The translations under genes were made by a program, and so were the position numbers. This document shows positions 43,742 to 52,640 of a stretch of DNA of 64,000 nt, piece after piece (within the stretch, counting starts at the first letter, position 1; every line of letters starts with the position of its first letter). The stretch is from Actinobaculum suis (GTDB lineage Bacteria > Actinomycetota > Actinomycetes > Actinomycetales > Actinomycetaceae). The stretch lies in NCBI RefSeq assembly GCF_900102025.1, contig NZ_FNAU01000008.1, positions 1 to 64,000 of the forward strand, written 5' to 3'. Under the pieces are notes generated by a model. It was not told the DNA's origin. It ran no database searches and saw nothing but the letters and a program-made list of their open reading frames with translations.

Positions 43742-44402
43742 GCGGCCAGGAGACTCTACACAAAATTGTAGAAACAATAGGGAAGTGGGCCAGGTGCGGG
43801 GAGCTTGGCTGGCGATAAAAGCGCGAAACGGGCAGGTGCTTATCCCCGTGCTTTTCGTAGCGAGTCTTGCGCTTGGCCATATGAGCAAAGCTACTTACAA
43901 TTTCATGGCACGTGGCGGTTTGCAGGTGCCTTTGTTCAATGCTGCTACCGTGGTTTTCGGTATTTTGGTGGGCTTGCTCGTGGTGGCTGGCACGCCCCAA
44001 ATGGAGGCCTTAGCCAGGTATCGCCCGGCGGTAGTGGCGTGTGTGCTGGTGGTTATAGGCGAGATTTGCGGGTGTTTGGCTCTGGGTATTGGGCTGTGGG
44101 TGGCGCAAGGGAGTTTTTCTCCGGAAAACATTTTGCACCTGTGCCGGTTGGCATTGTTTTATGGCGCTTTGGGGATTTTCTCTAGCGTTTTTTGGGGCAG
44201 GTCGCTCGGGTGGTTGTTGCCGGTGGTTTCGGTCCCGCTATGTTTCTTCCTTGGGGTGGACGGAAACGGGATCCCTTATCCCTGGAATCCGGTATCCGCT
44301 CCGATTACGGACTGGCCGGCCACTGTGCTAGTGGCTACCTTGTTGGTCGTTTCGCATGGGTACCTGGTTTATAAACCGTGGACGGTGCGTGGGGGAAACT
44401 AG
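43734..44402 (+). CDS. ABC-associated membrane protein
   Basis: 222 residues with six predicted helices (VLIPVLFVASLALGHMSKA; AATVVFGILVGLLVVAG; VVACVLVVIGEICGCLALGI; ILHLCRLALFYGALGIFSSV; and two more) and no soluble domain. ATG 43734 follows GGGGAAAG and overlaps the ATPase stop by 8 nt. With the larger membrane protein it would form an asymmetric transporter around the ATPase. Substrate unknown; peptide export or immunity is an inference from the small ORF upstream. Confidence 0.75.
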   Translation: MCERPGDSTQNCRNNREVGQVRGAWLAIKARNGQVLIPVLFVASLALGHMSKATYNFMARGGLQVPLFNAATVVFGILVGLLVVAGTPQMEALARYRPAVVACVLVVIGEICGCLALGIGLWVAQGSFSPENILHLCRLALFYGALGIFSSVFWGRSLGWLLPVVSVPLCFFLGVDGNGIPYPWNPVSAPITDWPATVLVATLLVVSHGYLVYKPWTVRGGN

Positions 44403-44619
44403 TGGCGAGAAGTGCTTTGGGGTAAAGTCGCGCCGGCCTACCTCTTCTCTTAGCGCTAAAGTGAATCGGCTTGCCGTCGCCCTGCTTTCCATTACTAGAA
44501 ACCGTGCCTTGTATAAGACAATTCGTAACTAGCTGATACTCTGTTCACTTCGAGCCGAGCTGGGGACTTAAGGCCTAAAGAGGGTTATGCTGGTTCGGTG
44601 CCTAAAGCACGATGTGGCC

Positions 44620-44664
44620 AAGGGAGCTTTGCCCTTAAAACAAGGGAGCTTCACCCTTAATAAC
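44620..44664. repeat. 22-bp direct repeat with inner dyads, upstream of SDR gene
   Basis: AAGGGAGCTTTGCCCTTAAA at 44620 and AAGGGAGCTTCACCCTTAAT at 44642. Each has a AAGGG/CCCTT dyad, 35-80 nt before the SDR start. It could be a tandem operator. The rest of 44403-44698 holds nothing recognisable. Confidence 0.7.
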
Positions 44665-44698
44665 AGGGGTGTATGTTTCCGCAACTAAGGAGATGGAA

Positions 44699-45466
44699 AT
44701 GGCGTATATCACTCTTACTGATCGGTCGGTTATCGTTACCGGTGCCGGATCTGGTGTGGGCCGCGCGATTGCACGTGCGGTGGCCGCGCAGGGTGCGTAT
44801 GTAGTCGTCGGGGATATCAATGCGGAAACCGCGCAGGAAACCGTGGATATGATCGCGCAGGAAGGCGGCCAGGCAAGCGCCGTCGTCGGCGATATTTCGG
44901 CATCGGAAAACGCGGCGCAGCTGGTAGCAGAAGCCGTGGCGCACGGGCCATTGCGCGGCGTGGTGAGCAACGCGGGCGTTATGGACAACAACGCGGGTGT
45001 TGGTGAATACGAAGAAAAGCGTTTCGATCTGATCTTCGCGATCAACGTGCGCGGCCCCTTCCAGCTTCTGAAGGCGGCGATGCCCGAACTGAAGAAGAAT
45101 GGTGGCTCGATCGTAAACATCGCCTCAGCCGCGGCCATTCGCGGTGCGGCAGCCGGCGTTATCTACACGGCGTCCAAGCACGCCATTGTGGGCCTGACGA
45201 AGAACACTGCCTACCGCTACGCGAAAGAAGGGGTGCGCTGCAACGCCATTCTCCCCGGCGGGGTAAATACCAACATTGGCAAAGAAATGGCCAAGCTCAA
45301 CCTGGACCCGCAGTCGATGGAAGTCTTCGCTGGGCTACAGCAAGCGTCCGTGCGCATTGCCGAACCGGAAGAGATCGCGCATACCGCCGTATACCTGCTG
45401 GCCGATGAAACCAGGAACATCAACGGCGCGCTCATCAACCACGACGCCGGCTGGTGCGCTGGATAA
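44699..45466 (+). CDS. short-chain dehydrogenase/reductase (acetoin reductase or 3-oxoacyl reductase-like)
   Basis: A 255-residue classical SDR using NAD(P)H. TGxxxGxG is VIVTGAGSGVGRAIARA, NNAG-type VSNAGVMDNN, catalytic Ser in IVNIASAAAI and YxxxK in YTASKHAIVGLTK. The C-terminal GGVNTNIGKEM and DETRNINGALINHDAGW are typical. VVGDINAET suggests NAD(H) preference. Substrate unclear; an acetoin/diacetyl role would pair with the butanediol-type dehydrogenase at 56.2 kb. AAGGAG lies 6 nt before ATG 44699. Confidence 0.88.
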   Translation: MAYITLTDRSVIVTGAGSGVGRAIARAVAAQGAYVVVGDINAETAQETVDMIAQEGGQASAVVGDISASENAAQLVAEAVAHGPLRGVVSNAGVMDNNAGVGEYEEKRFDLIFAINVRGPFQLLKAAMPELKKNGGSIVNIASAAAIRGAAAGVIYTASKHAIVGLTKNTAYRYAKEGVRCNAILPGGVNTNIGKEMAKLNLDPQSMEVFAGLQQASVRIAEPEEIAHTAVYLLADETRNINGALINHDAGWCAG

Positions 45467-45547
45467 AAGACGCGCCTTCTAGGGTGGAGGGCGCTCCCGG
45501 AGGGCTGCGTGTTGCCTACGGGCGGTGTTGGTTACTTCCCTAGTGGT

Positions 45548-45581
45548 GAGGGGCAAGCCCAGTCTTGCCCCTCTTCTTTTT
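45548..45581 (+). terminator. intrinsic terminator after SDR gene
   Basis: Stem GAGGGGCAAG/CTTGCCCCTC with a 6-nt loop, followed by TTCTTTTT. Confidence 0.9.
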
Positions 45582-45589
45582 AACTTCCT

Positions 45590-46011
45590 CTTAACTTCCC
45601 CATCTTCCCCACGGGTGTGTTGAGTTGTGGTTGAGTTGGGGAGGCTGGTTTGCGTGATGGAGTGGCTGAAGTGGCGGATTGGTGCGGTTTGCGGGCGATT
45701 TTGGAGCTTCCCCTTAACTTCCCCATCTTCCCCACCGGTGTGTTGAGTTGTGGTTGAGTTGGGGAGGCTGGTTTGCGTGATGGTGTGGTTTAAGTGGCGG
45801 GTTGGTGCGGTTTGTGGTCGGTTTTGAGGCTTCCTCTTAACTTCCCCATCTTCCCCATCTTCCCCATGGGGGTGTTATGTTGTGGTTGAGTTGGGGAGGT
45901 TGGTTTGCGTGATGGGGTGGCTGAAGTGGCGGATTGGTGCGGTTTGTGGTCGGTTTTGGAGCTTCCCCTTAACTTCCCCATCTTCCCCACGGGTGTGTTA
46001 TGTTGGGGAAG
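45590..46011. repeat. 123-bp tandem array leading into the AlbA_2 gene
   Basis: CTTAACTTCCCCATCTTCCC starts at 45590, 45713, 45836 and 45968: two 123-bp units, one of 132 bp (an extra 9-bp CATCTTCCC), then a partial fourth that runs into the gene's promoter. Each full unit also holds GTTGGGGAGGCTGGTTTGCG or a near copy. Copies 3 and 4 have TATGTT where copies 1 and 2 have TGAGTT, so only these have the -10 box. No gene is seen in the array. Confidence 0.95.
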
Positions 46012-47451
46012 ATGGGGGACGAGATTCTGGGAAGGCCTCTGGAAGATGTGGTCAAGGAGATTCGCGATATTGCTACTGACACCCAACGTATTGAGGTGAA
46101 GAGCTCGGTAGGTAAGGATATTTTGCCTACCCTCAGTGCCTTTTCGAATTCTGGGGGAGGCATCCTCATTATCGGCTTGAGCGAACGGGAGGGATTCACG
46201 GTCGCAAAGGGTTTCGATGCGTCTGCCGCGCAGAACGCGTTGGTCTCCCGCTGTAATCAAATGACTCCGCGAGTGCACCCTGAGATACGGATCGAGCCAT
46301 TTGAAGGGTCATCTGTAATCGTAGCGAGTGTCCCTGAGATCTCCGCGCATGAAAAACCATGCTACGTAACGGAAAGAGGAAGATACGGGGGATCTTTCCG
46401 GAGGTCTGGTGAAGGCGACCAAAAACTGTTGCAATATGAAGTTGACCGGCTATTGGAAGAACAACGCCCTCCGCGCTGGGACGAAGATCCCGTCGAAGAA
46501 GCTGAATTGGCAGATCTTGACAGCCATGTCCTCAATGCGTTTCTAGAGTCACAGCGGGCTATTCGGCCACGAACCTTTGCGGATGGGCAGGAAACTGCAC
46601 TGACCCGACTGAAAGTTTTAAAGGACGGCAAACCCACGCTGGCGGCCTTGCTGGCAATGGGAGAGTATCCGCAAGAATTTTTCCCGCGCCTCACCGCAAC
46701 TTTTGCGCTCTTTCCGGGTACTTCAAAAGGGGATATTGGGACCGGCTCCCGGATGCTAGATTCCAAGTCTTTTGCTGGCCCGATACATGAGATCGTGGAG
46801 AATGTGGTGAGTGCGGTACGCGTGAATATGCGTGAGGGTGGGTTTATTGGGGAAGTCTACCGTGAGGAACTCCCGGATTATCCGCTCGTCGCCGTACGCG
46901 AAGCCATCGTTAATGCTCTCATGCATCGTGACTATTCGCCGCAGGCGCGGGGCACGCAAGTGCAAGTAAATATGTTTGTGGATCGCTTGGAAATAATGAG
47001 CCCGGGTGGGTTATATGGCGGCGTAACCCTTGAATCTCTCGGCACCGCGGGGCAAAGTTCCACCCGCAATGAGCGGCTGGCGACCTTCTTGGAAAGCCCA
47101 GCCTTGCCCGGCGGGGCCTTGGCAGAAAACCGCGGAACAGGAATTCAAGTTATACAGACTGCGCTTGAAAGAGCTCTAATGCCACCTGCGGAAATGTATA
47201 ACGATCTCACTCAGTTCACGATTATCTTCCGGAAACGACGCGTGGCACCAACGGAACGTTATGCGACAGCGTATGACAAAGTGAAAGCACAACTCGAGAG
47301 CCAAGAGAGTGCTAGCACCACGGAGTTAATGGAGAAAACCAAGCTCAGCCGTACTTCCATACAGCGCGCAATAAACAGGCTGATCGAAGATGGTATAGCT
47401 GAGCCAACTGAACCACCGCGGAGCCCTAGGCAAAGATACCGGGCCCGCTAA
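46012..47451 (+). CDS. AlbA_2-domain ATP-binding transcriptional regulator-like protein
   Basis: A 479-residue protein. Residues about 15-125 are the AlbA_2/Schlafen-type domain (ATDTQRIEVKSSVGKDILPT, FSNSGGGILIIGLSE, GGSFRRSGEGDQ). Residues about 285-390 carry the GHKL-like ATP-binding part (VAVREAIVNALMHRDYS, GGLYGGVTLE, ENRGTGI). A C-terminal winged helix (STTELMEKTKLSRTSIQRAI) ends in a basic tail. Such proteins are annotated as RecG-like/ATP-dependent helicase C-terminal proteins, with roles in regulation or phage defence that are mostly untested. ATG 46012 follows TATGTT by 7 nt (leaderless); an ATG at 46000 lies inside that box. Promoter copies in the repeat array may affect expression. 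Confidence 0.85.
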   Translation: MGDEILGRPLEDVVKEIRDIATDTQRIEVKSSVGKDILPTLSAFSNSGGGILIIGLSEREGFTVAKGFDASAAQNALVSRCNQMTPRVHPEIRIEPFEGSSVIVASVPEISAHEKPCYVTERGRYGGSFRRSGEGDQKLLQYEVDRLLEEQRPPRWDEDPVEEAELADLDSHVLNAFLESQRAIRPRTFADGQETALTRLKVLKDGKPTLAALLAMGEYPQEFFPRLTATFALFPGTSKGDIGTGSRMLDSKSFAGPIHEIVENVVSAVRVNMREGGFIGEVYREELPDYPLVAVREAIVNALMHRDYSPQARGTQVQVNMFVDRLEIMSPGGLYGGVTLESLGTAGQSSTRNERLATFLESPALPGGALAENRGTGIQVIQTALERALMPPAEMYNDLTQFTIIFRKRRVAPTERYATAYDKVKAQLESQESASTTELMEKTKLSRTSIQRAINRLIEDGIAEPTEPPRSPRQRYRAR

Positions 47452-47516
47452 CCGTATAGGAGACCTTTCCCGGACGGGTTGTCACTGCCGAGTGCACCCG
47501 GGCAGGTTGCCGACAC

Positions 47517-48065
47517 CTAGAAATGCCGGGAGAAATCGGCGACGGCGGCGAACTTTCCTTGCGGGGCAACCCGTACCAAATCCGCGGGCGCAAGTTTTAC
47601 GGAAAGCGTGCGCTTCCCACCAGAAACCAGCATGTATTCCAGCTCGCGCGCGGATTCATCAATAAAAGTAGGCGAGGTGATCTTTTGCCCGAGCGGGGAA
47701 ATCCCACCCGTCACGTAACCGGTACGGCGTTCCGCGGCCGCCGGATCCATCATGGAGCCCTTCTTCCCGCCCGCAGCTTTCGCCAAAGCCTTCAAATTGA
47801 GCATCGCATTAGCCGGCACCACCGCTACCACCGGTTTACCATCGACCTCCGCCAGCAAAGTCTTGAATACGGTAGCCGGATCCAAACCCAAGGCCTGCGC
47901 CGAATCTAACGCATACCCATGTTCCATATGCGCGGCGTGTTCATATTCGACCTCCGTGAACGGCACCCCAGCCTGCTCCAAAACTTGCAAAGCCGGAGTC
48001 GCCGCCGCGCCCGGCTTTTGGCCCGCCGCCCCGCTACGCCCGCGGTCTCGCTTCTTCTTTGCCAT
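47517..48065 (-). CDS. ybaK: Cys-tRNA(Pro)/aminoacyl-tRNA deacylase, YbaK family
   Basis: 182 residues. After a basic tail (MAKKKRDRGRSG) the YbaK/EbsC fold shows HAAHMEHGYALDSAQALGL, the catalytic lysine region VFKTLLAEVDG, and GYVTGGISPLGQK. It removes mischarged Cys from tRNA-Pro. The start is ATG 48065: TACCCT lies 7 nt upstream. Extending to 48209 would add 48 residues without homology and cross into the neighbouring gene. Confidence 0.92.
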   Translation of the reverse strand: MAKKKRDRGRSGAAGQKPGAAATPALQVLEQAGVPFTEVEYEHAAHMEHGYALDSAQALGLDPATVFKTLLAEVDGKPVVAVVPANAMLNLKALAKAAGGKKGSMMDPAAAERRTGYVTGGISPLGQKITSPTFIDESARELEYMLVSGGKRTLSVKLAPADLVRVAPQGKFAAVADFSRHF

Positions 48066-48127
48066 ACTTCCTAGGGTAGTACCTTCCCGCGCGGCCCCAC
48101 GCCAGCGGAGATACGGCGTCGTACCCG

Positions 48128-49339
48128 CTAGTGTTGGCAACCCGGACACCAGAAGAGGCGGCGGCCAGCCATTTTTTCTTCGGCGATTGTGGCGCCGCAA
48201 CGCACGCAAGGCCGGCCGGTGCGATGGTAGGCCACAAAGCGGGAAAGTTCCGGGTCATCTGCGGGGATTGGGTCGGGCTGGTATTCCGGCGGGATGGTAA
48301 TAATGATGCCGGTAGCTACGTCCTTGCTCATGTAAAAGCACAGGTCATCCCAAAGTTTTTCCCATCTTTGCACGGATACCTTGTTGGCGGGCCGGTGCGG
48401 GGAAATCCCGATATGCCACAAACAATCTGCCCGGTAAATATTGCCCGGCCCGGCCACAAGCGACTGGTCCATTACCGCCTGCCCGGCAGGAATGCGCCGG
48501 CGGCGCACGCCCTCCACGAAGCGCTCCCGATCGCCGGGCTGATTCCGGATCGGATCGGGCCCCAAAGTGGCAAGCTTTTCTTGCACCTCGGCGCCCGTCA
48601 AAATATTGCATTGGGCCGGGCCGGTCAGCTGCGCCACCGCCGCCGCCCCCACAATGCGCAGCCGCGTAGTAGGCCGCGGGGCAAGCGCGGCCGTGACTTC
48701 AATATTGTCTTCCGGAAATTGAAGCGAGGTAGTCATGTCCTTCCCGCCATCAGTAGCTTGCCGCATAGCCGCCATCATCCCGGAATCTTCCGTCGGGGAA
48801 ATCTGAATCCCGGCGCCCCCTAAATCTGCTACGCCGGCTCCCGCAAAAGCCCATTTTCCGTACAAACCCAAATGGATCTGCAACCACACCGGGCCTTCCT
48901 CGCCCAGCTCCGCCTCCGGAATTACTAATTCCGCGTTTTCTGCGGGGGCGTTTTCCGCAGAGGAGTTTTCAGCCGCGTGCGGGTGCGCCGCAACCACCGC
49001 GTTAGCGCTTTCCGCAAACGCCGTGCCAGCGCTCTCCGCAAACGCGGAATTGGTAGGAACTGAAACCGCGGAATTGGTATCGGTGGCTGCAACCGGCGGG
49101 GCGGGCGCATCGGCCGGCGAAATAGGTGCATCGGCTGGCAGGGCAGGCACATCGGCCGCAGAAAAGAAGGGCCAGAAAAGATGTTTGCCCCAGGCTTGGG
49201 CCCGGCCGGGGATGCGGCCATCGAGTATTTGTGCCCCGGCCGCGAAGCGCCCTTGCGGGGAAGAAGTATGCACGGGCCGCCCGCCAAATAGTGTGGTGAG
49301 AATCCGGGCATGCCGGTGAATGGAATGGCCCTCAGGCAT
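48128..49339 (-). CDS. nei: Fpg/Nei-family DNA glycosylase/AP lyase with long insert
   Basis: A 403-residue base-excision-repair enzyme that removes oxidised bases. The mature N-terminus PEGHSIHRHARIL gives the catalytic Pro and Glu. The H2TH region has DQSLVAGPGNIYRADCLW, and the zinc finger is CVRCGATIAEEKMAGR...CPGC. Actinobacterial Nei2 proteins are about 260-290 residues. Here a roughly 80-residue Ala/Pro/Ser/Glu-rich stretch (AFAESANAVVAAHPHAAENS and neighbours) splits the N-terminal domain at the loop after LFWPFFS. ATG 49339 follows AGGAGC; starts further left would hide the catalytic proline. Confidence 0.9.
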   Translation of the reverse strand: MPEGHSIHRHARILTTLFGGRPVHTSSPQGRFAAGAQILDGRIPGRAQAWGKHLFWPFFSAADVPALPADAPISPADAPAPPVAATDTNSAVSVPTNSAFAESAGTAFAESANAVVAAHPHAAENSSAENAPAENAELVIPEAELGEEGPVWLQIHLGLYGKWAFAGAGVADLGGAGIQISPTEDSGMMAAMRQATDGGKDMTTSLQFPEDNIEVTAALAPRPTTRLRIVGAAAVAQLTGPAQCNILTGAEVQEKLATLGPDPIRNQPGDRERFVEGVRRRRIPAGQAVMDQSLVAGPGNIYRADCLWHIGISPHRPANKVSVQRWEKLWDDLCFYMSKDVATGIIITIPPEYQPDPIPADDPELSRFVAYHRTGRPCVRCGATIAEEKMAGRRLFWCPGCQH

Positions 49340-49893
49340 TTCTGCGCTCCTGCTCCTCGTTCCGCTCAACTTAGCTATGACTCTATAAAAATGCTATCTG
49401 GAGACATTCGATTATAGGTGGGCAGGGGTTTTCGGGACATGCCCTAGCTCTCTCAATCCCGTCGCAGCCGCGCCGCGCGTCCCCGGCCGCAGCCGCGCCA
49501 CGCGTTCCCCAGCTGCAACCTGTGCCCAGTCCTTCCCAGTTGCGGTCTGCACCGCGCCTCTCGGCCGCAGTCTGCGTCTTGCTCTCCCGTACACGTCCCT
49601 CTGCCCTGCGCCACATAAACTCAGGAAAGCTTGAGTGGAATAGACTCAAGAACTTGCGCGTTGTCTTTATCGGACGGGGAAACTACAAGGGTGAACCGGC
49701 CGCGCAAGGTGCGAACCGGCAAGGCCTTAGCCACAGCGTAGGTACGTGTTACGCCGTCGTTCTGCAGCGGCTGGCAGCCACGGCTGGCTACGGCGGCGGC
49801 GCGTTACGGCGGCGCGCTACGGCGTCGGGCTGCGGCGTAGCGTTGCGGCGGCACACACCACGGCAATGTTCCCCATGAGGAGAATTGGAGAAA
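49340..49893. promoter_or_regulatory. clpB control region
   Basis: About 550 nt without a credible gene. It contains CCGCAGCCGCGCC repeated near 49460 and 49487, the perfect HAIR box at 49630-49650, and a GGCGGCG-rich leader (49760-49865) of short GGC/GCG repeats. GAGGAG is 11 nt before the clpB start. The sigma boxes cannot be fixed by eye. Confidence 0.5.
49630..49650. promoter_or_regulatory. HAIR operator (HspR site) upstream of clpB
   Basis: CTTGAGT-GGAATAG-ACTCAAG is a perfect match to the HspR consensus. It lies 244 nt before clpB and ties it to the dnaK-hspR operon 23 kb away. Confidence 0.95.
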
Positions 49894-52548
49894 ATGGATA
49901 AGTACACAACGAAATCACAGGAGGCGCTAGCACAAGCTGTGCAGCAGGCAACTGTGGCAGGCAATCCGCAAGTGGAGCCGCTACATTTGCTAGGCGCACT
50001 CCTGGAACAGGAAGGCGGGGTTGCCAACGGCCTGCTGGAAGCCGTGGGTGCGAACCGTGCGAATATCGTCAACCGCGTGAATGGGGCATGTGCGGCTTTG
50101 CCGGCAACCAGTGGCGCTTCGGTACAAAACCCGCAAGCGGCACGCACTCTCGCGCAAGTACTCAGCCAGGCAGGGAAGGAAGCCACCGCGCTTTCCGATT
50201 CCTACATTTCCACCGAGCACTTGCTGCTTGCCCTGGCCGAATCCCAATCCCAGGCAGGGGAAATCTTGCGGGCGGAAGGCGCTACCCATGAAGCACTCAT
50301 GGCAGCGCTCCCGAATGTGCGCGGATCGGCACGCGTCACTTCCCCCGACCCGGAAGGCACCTATAAGGCGCTCGAAAAGTACGGGCAGGACCTCACGCAA
50401 ATGGCTCGGGAAGGAAAAATGGATCCCGTGGTGGGCCGCGATAGCGAAATCCGCCGCGTTATCCAAGTACTCTCGCGCCGCACAAAAAACAACCCGGTAC
50501 TAATCGGGGAGCCCGGCGTCGGGAAAACTGCGATCGTAGAAGGGCTCGCCCAGCGCATGGTAGACGGCGATGTGCCCGAGTCCTTGCGCGGCAAGCGGCT
50601 CATTCAGCTCGACGTAGCTTCGATGGTTGCGGGTGCCAAATACCGCGGCGAATTTGAGGAACGGTTCAAGGCCGTGCTCAACGAAATCAAGGATGCCGAC
50701 GGCGAAATCGTCACCTTCATTGACGAAATCCACACCATTGTGGGTGCCGGTGGAGGTTCCGAAGGCGCCATGGACGCGGGCAATATGCTCAAGCCCATGC
50801 TCGCCCGCGGGGAACTGCGGCTCATTGGCGCCACCACGCTAGACGAATACCGCGAACACATCGAAACCGATCCGGCCCTCGAACGCCGCTTCCAACAGGT
50901 GTACGTGGGAGAACCGAGCGTGGAAGATACGGTAACTATCTTGCGCGGTATCGCACCCAAATACGAAGCACACCACAAGGTGACCATCACGGACGGCGCC
51001 CTGGTAGCCGCCGCACAACTTTCGAACCGGTATATTACCGGCCGGCAACTACCCGATAAGGCAATCGACCTGATCGACGAAGCCGCCTCGCGCCTGCGGA
51101 TGGAACTCGATTCTTCCCCGGAAGAGATCGACACCTTGCAACGGCAGGTAGACCGCCTAAAAATGGAGGAATCCTACCTTGCCGATACGGAAGATCCAGA
51201 CGCCGCCACCACGGAACGGCTCGCCGAAATCCGTGCCGAACTGGCCGATAAGCAAGAAGAACTCTCCGCGCTCAACGCGCGCTGGGAATCCGAAAAAGCG
51301 GGCCGCAACCGGGTGGGCGATTTGCGCGTACAACTTGATGATTTGCGCACGCAACTCGAACTGGCCATCCGCGAAGGACGCTTCGAAGATGCCGGCCGCC
51401 TACAAAACCGGGACATCCCGGGCGTAGAACGCCAAATCGAACAAGCCGAAGCAGCCGAAAAATCCGGTGCCGGTAAGGAAACCGAACCCATGGTGGCCGA
51501 ACGGGTTGATTCCGAAGAAATCGCGGAAGTCGTAGCCGCATGGACGGGTGTACCGGTAGGCAAACTACTACAGGGCGAAACCGAAAAACTGCTCAACATG
51601 GAGCAGGAGATCGGCAAGCGGCTCATCGGCCAAGAATCTGCGGTGCGCGCGGTATCCGACGCGGTGCGGCGCTCGCGGGCCGGCGTTTCGGATCCGAACC
51701 GTCCCGATGGTTCCTTCATGTTCCTCGGCCCCACCGGTGTGGGTAAAACCGAACTGGCGAAGTCTTTGGCGGAGTTCATGTTCGACGACGAACGGGCCAT
51801 GGTCCGTATCGACATGTCCGAATACGCGGAGAAACACACCGTTTCGCGGCTTATTGGTTCCCCTCCGGGGTACGTGGGCTATGAGGAAGGTGGCCAGTTG
51901 ACGGAAGCGGTACGCCGCCGCCCGTACTCGGTAATCTTGCTCGACGAAGTGGAGAAGGCCCACCCGGACGTCTTTGACGTTTTGCTGCAGGTACTCGATG
52001 ATGGCCGGCTCACGGATGGGCAGGGGCGAACCGTGGACTTCCGCAACACCATCCTCATTATGACTTCTAACCTGGGTTCTGCTGCGCTCGCGGATCCGAG
52101 CCTGGGCGAAGAGGAGAAACGTAATGCGGTAATGGTGGATGTGCGGGCCCACTTCAAGCCAGAGTTCTTGAACCGTTTGGACGATATTATTATCTTCCAG
52201 CCTTTGACGATCGAACAGATCGGCAAGATCGTAGACCTGCAGGTGAGCCAGTTGGAGGCACGGCTGGCCGAACGGCGCATCCACTTGGATGTAACCGCGG
52301 CAGCCCGCGACTATCTGACTTTGGAAGGATACGATCCAGCCTATGGGGCCCGCCCGCTACGCCGGCTCATCCAACGCGAAATTGGCGACCAGCTGGCCCG
52401 GGAAATCTTGGCCGGGCACGTGGAAGATGGCGATACCGTCCGCGTAGACGTAGCCGTAGGCGATGTGCCCACGGATGCGCAAGGCCGGCGGCACGGCCTC
52501 AACCTCACCGTGGAAGATAAAGCTACCGCGGAAAGCGTGGAAGCCTAA
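49894..52548 (+). CDS. clpB: ATP-dependent disaggregase ClpB
   Basis: An 884-residue Hsp100 ATPase that threads aggregated proteins for DnaK to refold. The N-domain covers about 1-150. AAA-1 has Walker A GEPGVGKT (about residue 207) and Walker [14 protein letters not shown]. The coiled-coil M-domain is about residues 400-530. AAA-2 has Walker A GPTGVGKT (about residue 613), [21 protein letters not shown] and an arginine-finger region [17 protein letters not shown] 49894 is preferred over TTG 49885. The perfect HAIR box upstream implies HspR control. Confidence 0.98.
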   Translation: MDKYTTKSQEALAQAVQQATVAGNPQVEPLHLLGALLEQEGGVANGLLEAVGANRANIVNRVNGACAALPATSGASVQNPQAARTLAQVLSQAGKEATALSDSYISTEHLLLALAESQSQAGEILRAEGATHEALMAALPNVRGSARVTSPDPEGTYKALEKYGQDLTQMAREGKMDPVVGRDSEIRRVIQVLSRRTKNNPVLIGEPGVGKTAIVEGLAQRMVDGDVPESLRGKRLIQLDVASMVAGAKYRGEFEERFKAVLNEIKDADGEIVTFIDEIHTIVGAGGGSEGAMDAGNMLKPMLARGELRLIGATTLDEYREHIETDPALERRFQQVYVGEPSVEDTVTILRGIAPKYEAHHKVTITDGALVAAAQLSNRYITGRQLPDKAIDLIDEAASRLRMELDSSPEEIDTLQRQVDRLKMEESYLADTEDPDAATTERLAEIRAELADKQEELSALNARWESEKAGRNRVGDLRVQLDDLRTQLELAIREGRFEDAGRLQNRDIPGVERQIEQAEAAEKSGAGKETEPMVAERVDSEEIAEVVAAWTGVPVGKLLQGETEKLLNMEQEIGKRLIGQESAVRAVSDAVRRSRAGVSDPNRPDGSFMFLGPTGVGKTELAKSLAEFMFDDERAMVRIDMSEYAEKHTVSRLIGSPPGYVGYEEGGQLTEAVRRRPYSVILLDEVEKAHPDVFDVLLQVLDDGRLTDGQGRTVDFRNTILIMTSNLGSAALADPSLGEEEKRNAVMVDVRAHFKPEFLNRLDDIIIFQPLTIEQIGKIVDLQVSQLEARLAERRIHLDVTAAARDYLTLEGYDPAYGARPLRRLIQREIGDQLAREILAGHVEDGDTVRVDVAVGDVPTDAQGRRHGLNLTVEDKATAESVEA

Positions 52549-52556
52549 AAAAACTG

Positions 52557-52590
52557 AGAGGCCTCGGCTACTGCGCCGAGGCCTCTTTTG
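52557..52590 (+). terminator. intrinsic terminator of clpB
   Basis: Stem AGAGGCCTCGGC/GCCGAGGCCTCT with a 6-nt loop, then TTTTG. A run of seven A precedes it. Confidence 0.95.
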
Positions 52591-52640
52591 TGACTAATAT
52601 CGGGGGAAGGTCTCCGAAAAACCAACGACGGTGGAAGAAG

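Noticed and set aside
45790-46278. Minus-strand open frame across the 123-bp array and AlbA_2 gene start
   Set aside because: Its product mirrors the DNA repeat units (repeated N-Q-H-N-T-P segments) and overlaps the leaderless promoter of a real gene.
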